Shown here piece by piece: positions 60,841-64,000 of a DNA stretch of 64,000 nt (position 1 is its first letter; every line of letters begins with the position of its first letter). The notes beneath the pieces were generated by a model, which was given only the letters and a program-made list of their open reading frames with translations, made no database searches and was not told the DNA's origin. A program made the translations under genes and the position numbers. Source of the DNA: Vulgatibacter sp035565615 (GTDB taxonomy: Bacteria; Myxococcota; Myxococcia; Myxococcales; Vulgatibacteraceae); the NCBI GenBank assembly GCA_035565615.1, contig DATMSB010000047.1, positions 1 to 64,000 on the forward strand, in the 5' to 3' direction.

Positions 60841-63023
60841 TGGCGGCCCCCATCCTCGACACCGCCGGGCCGCTGGAAGCCGCCCTCGACTACGCCGCGC
60901 GGGGGTGGCAGGTGCTCCCGCTCCACTCCATGCGCGATGGCGTGTGCTCTTGCGGCAACCCCTCCCGCGAGAAGGGGCACAAGCCGGGGAAGCACCCCCG
61001 CACGGCGCACGGGTCCAAGGACGCGACCACCGACCCCGAAGTGATCCGTGCGTGGTGGAACCGCTGGCCCGATGCGAACGTCGGGATCGCCACGGGCGCC
61101 GTATCCGGGATCGTCGTCCTCGACATCGACGTGAAGGACGGCGGGGACGTGGAGCTGGCCCGCCTCGTCGACGAGCACGGAGACCTACCGGCCACGGCCG
61201 GAGTTCACACCGGCGGCGGGGGCGGGCACTTCTACTTCCGGCATCCCGGCGGGCGGGTGGCGAACTCGACGAGCAAGATCGCCAAGGGGATCGACGTGCG
61301 GGGCGATGGCGGATACGTCGTCGCACCACCGTCGCTCCACGAATCCGGCCGGCGGTACGAATGGGTGACGGGCGAGGTGGAGCCCGCGACGCTCCCGGCT
61401 TGGCTCCTCGCGGCGATGCAGGCGAAGGCGCCGAAGAAGAAGCAGGCCACCGCGCCCGCCTCGGATGCCGAGGTGCGGAAGGCCGATCGGGATCGCCTGC
61501 TCTCCGCGCTCGGCAGACACGGCGGGAAGCCCGTCGAGGAGCTGCTCCCCATCGCCCGCGAGTTGAACGGCCAGCTCTCCCATCCTCGGGACGAGGACGA
61601 TCTCGCGTCCATCGTCGAGGATGCGGCGAGGTGGGAACCGCGCTTCGAGAGCACGCAGCTCGGGAACGGCGCGCGCTTCGCCTACTTGAACAAGGGGACC
61701 GCGCTCTACTGTCCCGACTGGAAAACATGGCTCTTCCCTCGTGATGGGGTGTGGGTCGCCGATAAGCTCGAAGCCGATCGCCGTGCGAAAGCAGCCGTGG
61801 CGAGCATCCTCGAGGATGCCGGGAGGGCAGCGGCAAAGGGGCGTGACGACACCGCGAAGGGCTTGACCGAATGGTGGCGCAAATCAAACAGCGTCGCCCA
61901 GCTCGACGCGATGCTTCGAGCGGCGCAGTCCGAGCCCGGGATGGCCGTGCGTCCCGAGGACTTCGACGCCGACCCCTTGCTTCTCGGATGCGCGAACGGT
62001 GCAATCAACCTCCGCACCGGCGCGCTTCTCCCGCACGACCCCGCCCGCCTTCTCACCAAGAGCACGGGGATCAAGTACGACCCCGCCGCGAAGTGTCCGA
62101 GGTGGGAGCAGTTCATGGAGGAATTCACCGGCGGCAACCTGGAGGTGATCGGCCTCCTCCAGCGATGGATGGGGTACACGCTCACCGCCGATGTGTCCGA
62201 GCAGAAGGTTTTGTTTCTGCATGGCGCAGGTGCCAACGGGAAGTCGGTCCTCGTCACGATCTGGATGGACCTCCTCGGCGACTACGGCGGGGTGGGGAGG
62301 ATGGATTTCCTCCTCGCGGGTCGAGAGGCCCCCGGGCACGAAAAGGCCCGCCTCGTTGGTAGGCGGCTCATGGCCTACAGCGAGGTGGAGGAAGGCCGGA
62401 AGTTCAACGAGGCGCTCATCAAGGAGATCACCAGCAGCGAGCCCATCGAGGCGAAGCGGCTCTACGAGAACCCCTTCGACTTCAAGCCGACGCACAAGAT
62501 CGTCATCACCGGCAACCACCGCCCCGCCGTGCGTGGGACCGACAACGGCATTTGGCGCCGCCTGGTGCTCGTCCCCTGCGAGCAGTCCTTCCTCGGGCGG
62601 GAAGACCCGCACCTCCTCGACGCCCTCCGCGCGGAGCTGCCAGGGATCTTGAACTGGTCCCTCGAAGGGCTCGCCGCTTGGAAGGAGCGGGGGTTGGACG
62701 TGCCCGCCGTGGTGCGGGAGGCGACGGAAGATTACCGCAAGTCCGAGGACACCGTGGGAGCCTTCATCGCCGAGGAGTGCGAGGAGCGCGCCGGCTTCAC
62801 CGCACCCAGGCGTCAGCTTCGGACCCGCTACGAGGAGTTCTGCAAGGAGATGGGGCATACGCCGGTCGGCGGCAAGGCATGGGGGAAGGTGCTCGAAGGC
62901 AAGGGCTTCTCCATCGGCGCCGACCCGGAGAAGCGGGGGATGCGGGTATGGAAAGGCCTGCGGCTGAAGCCAACGCTCGCCGCCGAGGTGGAGCCCCTGC
63001 CGGCCCGAAGGGTGATGTCGTGA
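60837..63023 (+). CDS. Prim-Pol/D5-type replication protein (primase-polymerase plus SF3 helicase)
   Basis: A 728-residue protein from ATG 60837. The N-terminal bifunctional primase-polymerase (AEP) domain (~5-205) has catalytic D96-I-D98 (V-L-D-I-D-V), H-F-Y-F-R-H and G-I-D-V-R-G-D-G-G-Y-V-V-A-P. A linker and D5_N-like part follow (~275-440). The helicase has Walker A G-A-G-A-N-G-K-S (463-470), then Y-S-E-V-E-E-G as Walker B-like, and the SF3 ending T-G-N-H-R-P and W-R-R-L-V-L-V-P. This architecture runs primer synthesis and unwinding in P4-like satellites. The origin-like repeat begins at its last codons. Confidence 0.93.
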   Translation: MMAAPILDTAGPLEAALDYAARGWQVLPLHSMRDGVCSCGNPSREKGHKPGKHPRTAHGSKDATTDPEVIRAWWNRWPDANVGIATGAVSGIVVLDIDVKDGGDVELARLVDEHGDLPATAGVHTGGGGGHFYFRHPGGRVANSTSKIAKGIDVRGDGGYVVAPPSLHESGRRYEWVTGEVEPATLPAWLLAAMQAKAPKKKQATAPASDAEVRKADRDRLLSALGRHGGKPVEELLPIARELNGQLSHPRDEDDLASIVEDAARWEPRFESTQLGNGARFAYLNKGTALYCPDWKTWLFPRDGVWVADKLEADRRAKAAVASILEDAGRAAAKGRDDTAKGLTEWWRKSNSVAQLDAMLRAAQSEPGMAVRPEDFDADPLLLGCANGAINLRTGALLPHDPARLLTKSTGIKYDPAAKCPRWEQFMEEFTGGNLEVIGLLQRWMGYTLTADVSEQKVLFLHGAGANGKSVLVTIWMDLLGDYGGVGRMDFLLAGREAPGHEKARLVGRRLMAYSEVEEGRKFNEALIKEITSSEPIEAKRLYENPFDFKPTHKIVITGNHRPAVRGTDNGIWRRLVLVPCEQSFLGREDPHLLDALRAELPGILNWSLEGLAAWKERGLDVPAVVREATEDYRKSEDTVGAFIAEECEERAGFTAPRRQLRTRYEEFCKEMGHTPVGGKAWGKVLEGKGFSIGADPEKRGMRVWKGLRLKPTLAAEVEPLPARRVMS

Positions 63024-63122
63024 TGTCGAGTGATGTCGGCATTTCCCATAACTTTTCTTGGATTTCTCCTTAACGAGGGGACTTTACGGAAAATGCCGAC
63101 ATCACTCGACATCACGACATCA
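63013..63122. repeat. Mirrored octamer iterons around an AT-rich core: candidate replication origin
   Basis: Two 32-base arms, 63013-63044 and 63091-63122, are perfect inverted complements. The left arm holds TGATGTCG three times (63013, 63021, 63031) and the right arm CGACATCA three times (63097, 63107, 63115), each in mirror positions. The 46-base centre is ~57% A+T by my count (26 of 46), while the neighbourhood is strongly GC-rich. The stop codon of the replication gene lies in the first copies. Iterons plus AT-rich DNA next to an initiator/helicase is the structure of many replication origins. Confidence 0.8.
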
Positions 63123-63136
63123 GAGGAGGCGGTCTC

Positions 63137-63565
63137 GTGAGTCCAAGACCGGCACGAAACGGCGTTATGGCCTGGGGGAGCCTCTCCCCGTTACAGGCGA
63201 AAGCAGCGGCGGCGCTCCTGACGGCCCGCACGGACGGCGAAGCAGCGGCGGCTGCGGGCGTCTCGCCCCGGTCCCTCGCCCGCTGGAAGCGGCTCCCGGC
63301 CTTCCAGGCGGCGATGGCGGAGGCCCGCCGCGAGGCGCTCCGCGAGACCGTGGGCCATCTCCAGCTCGCCACCGGCGATGCGCTGGCGAAGCTGCGGACC
63401 CTCCTCGACCACGAAAACCCCTTCGTCGCCCTCCAGGCAGCCCAAACCATCGTCGGCCAGGGCCTCAAGCTCGCCGCCGCCGAGGAATACGAGGCGCGGC
63501 TCGCCCGCATCGAGGCGGCGATCGCCAAGCGCGCCGACGTGACCCTTCCACCCCGGGCCGGATAG
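63137..63565 (+). CDS. HTH protein resembling phage small terminase subunits
   Basis: A 142-residue protein from GTG 63137, after GAGGAGG seven bases upstream. Residues ~15-60 form a helix-turn-helix (L-S-P-L-Q-A-K-A-A-A-A-L-L, then A-A-A-A-G-V-S-P-R-S-L-A-R-W-K) and a long helix (residues ~65-140) follows, the usual layout of phage HTH/TerS (phBC6A51-like) proteins. In satellites such a protein redirects helper-phage packaging. No large terminase is visible in the window. A plain transcription regulator is the alternative. Confidence 0.7.
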   Translation: MSPRPARNGVMAWGSLSPLQAKAAAALLTARTDGEAAAAAGVSPRSLARWKRLPAFQAAMAEARREALRETVGHLQLATGDALAKLRTLLDHENPFVALQAAQTIVGQGLKLAAAEEYEARLARIEAAIAKRADVTLPPRAG

Positions 63566-63587
63566 GCCCATTTCGAAAGGACGTATC

Positions 63588-64000
63588 GTGAAGATGAAGA
63601 CCACGAAGCAGATCGCCGCCGAAATCACCGCTACCGAAGCCGACCTCGCCCAGATCGAAACCGAAGCCGCCCGCCTCGAAGCCCTCTCCGATCCCGACGA
63701 CGCCCAGGTGATCCAGATCGGGCGCCTCGCCCACCGGCGCCGTAGCACCGTGGCGAAGCTGGACGGCCTCCGCAAGGATCTGGCCGTCGCCCAGGAGGAG
63801 GACGCGCAGGCCGAGCGCGAGGCCGACCTCGCGGAGCTGCGGCGCTTGGATGCCGCGATCGAGGCCGACACCACGGCGTTCGGTGCCGACCTCGAAGAGA
63901 TCGAAGCGCAGGCGCGCACCCGCCTCGACGCCCACAACACGCTGATCAGGCAGCGGAACAGCCTGTACCACCGGATCCACCGGCAGCCCCACGGCGGCGG
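63588..64000 (+). CDS. Coiled-coil protein, partial at the right edge
   Basis: From GTG 63588 (ATG 63594 two codons later), with AAAGGA seven bases upstream. The frame stays open to the end: ~137 residues seen. It is helical with alternating charged blocks (T-E-A-D-L-A-Q-I-E-T-E-A-A-R-L-E-A-L, A-Q-E-E-D-A-Q-A-E-R-E-A-D-L), hence a coiled coil, followed by H-N-T-L-I-R-Q-R-N-S-L-Y-H-R-I-H. Twenty-two bases follow the HTH gene, so it is probably the same transcript. Function unknown; in satellites and phages such proteins include scaffold or packaging factors. Confidence 0.7.
   Translation, partial: MKMKTTKQIAAEITATEADLAQIETEAARLEALSDPDDAQVIQIGRLAHRRRSTVAKLDGLRKDLAVAQEEDAQAEREADLAELRRLDAAIEADTTAFGADLEEIEAQARTRLDAHNTLIRQRNSLYHRIHRQPHGG

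Larger units (their letters stand above)
57597..64000. mobile_element. Integrative element at tRNA-Thr, satellite-like (left part)
   Basis: Gene order: integrase (minus), zinc-finger protein (minus), AlpA/Xis-type HTH, short coupled ORF, Prim-Pol/D5 helicase, candidate origin, TerS-like HTH protein, coiled-coil protein, then the window edge. This recalls phage-inducible chromosomal islands and P4-like satellites (int, alpA, primase with its origin, then terS). There are no tail or lysis genes in the visible part, and no plasmid partition or conjugation genes. A cryptic prophage or an ICE remains possible. Confidence 0.7.

Noticed and set aside
63013..63122. The large inverted repeat as an insertion-sequence end pair or CRISPR
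   Set aside because: There is no transposase between the arms, only 46 bases; repeats are mirrored octamers without spacers of CRISPR size.

Overview
The window reads as a chromosomal segment of a high-GC myxobacterium (Myxococcota). The evidence is a MYXO-CTERM-type C-terminus on a cysteine-rich matrixin-like protease, a FrzS-like pseudo-receiver, many lipoproteins with Ig-like, RCC1 or choice-of-anchor folds, a 13-heme cytochrome, and frequent GTG starts with ATGA/GTGA stop-start overlaps. I cannot name the species.

Layout. 1-568: edge region with a probable IS66-type transposase start on the minus strand and the tail of a broken gene. 638-5256: two tandem, translationally coupled lipoproteins built of Ig-like (Big2) plus RCC1 repeats. 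5317-9635 (minus): FrzS-like protein, anti-sigma/ECF sigma pair and alanine dehydrogenase. 9782-13053: radical SAM protein, CPBP protease, YkgJ-type cysteine cluster protein. 13141-16591: coupled operon of outer-membrane barrel, 13-heme cytochrome c and a lipoprotein with an atypical CX3CH motif. 16669-18834: coaBC and a family-4 type uracil-DNA glycosylase.

18903-26880 holds five enzymes of the lysine fermentation route (kdd, kamD, kamE, kal, kce), interleaved with a hemerythrin-like protein, an AtpI-like membrane protein, a HAD phosphatase and an SRAP protein. Together they would take beta-lysine to crotonyl-CoA and acetoacetate. The first enzyme, lysine 2,3-aminomutase, is not in the window. 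27008-29142: a ribbon-helix-helix-like protein and a large lipoprotein. 29482-42926 is a housekeeping block: tilS, ftsH, folP, a 36-codon ORF, cdaA, cdaR, inverted ilvE, glmM, an alpha/beta hydrolase, pdxJ, nnrE/nnrD fusion, tsaE. 43140-46813 carries hutU and hutI around an inverted barrel gene. 46953-51520: a second ftsH, a sigma region 1.1-like protein, grpE and an HtrA protease. 51649-57249: small proteins, a PilZ protein, a Glu-type dehydrogenase, the MYXO-CTERM protease and a coupled secreted protein.

57559-64000 is an integrative element that begins at a tRNA-Thr(CGT) gene and runs off the right edge. It has a tyrosine integrase facing the tRNA, a zinc-finger protein on a near-consensus and probably leaderless promoter, an AlpA/Xis-type HTH protein, a Prim-Pol/D5 helicase, a 32-bp perfect inverted repeat of three plus three octamers around an AT-rich core (candidate origin), a TerS-like HTH protein and a coiled-coil protein. 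The order resembles phage satellites of the PICI/P4 type. The mirrored origin and this element are the strongest candidates for something undescribed; the lysine cluster and the porin-cytochrome operon come next.
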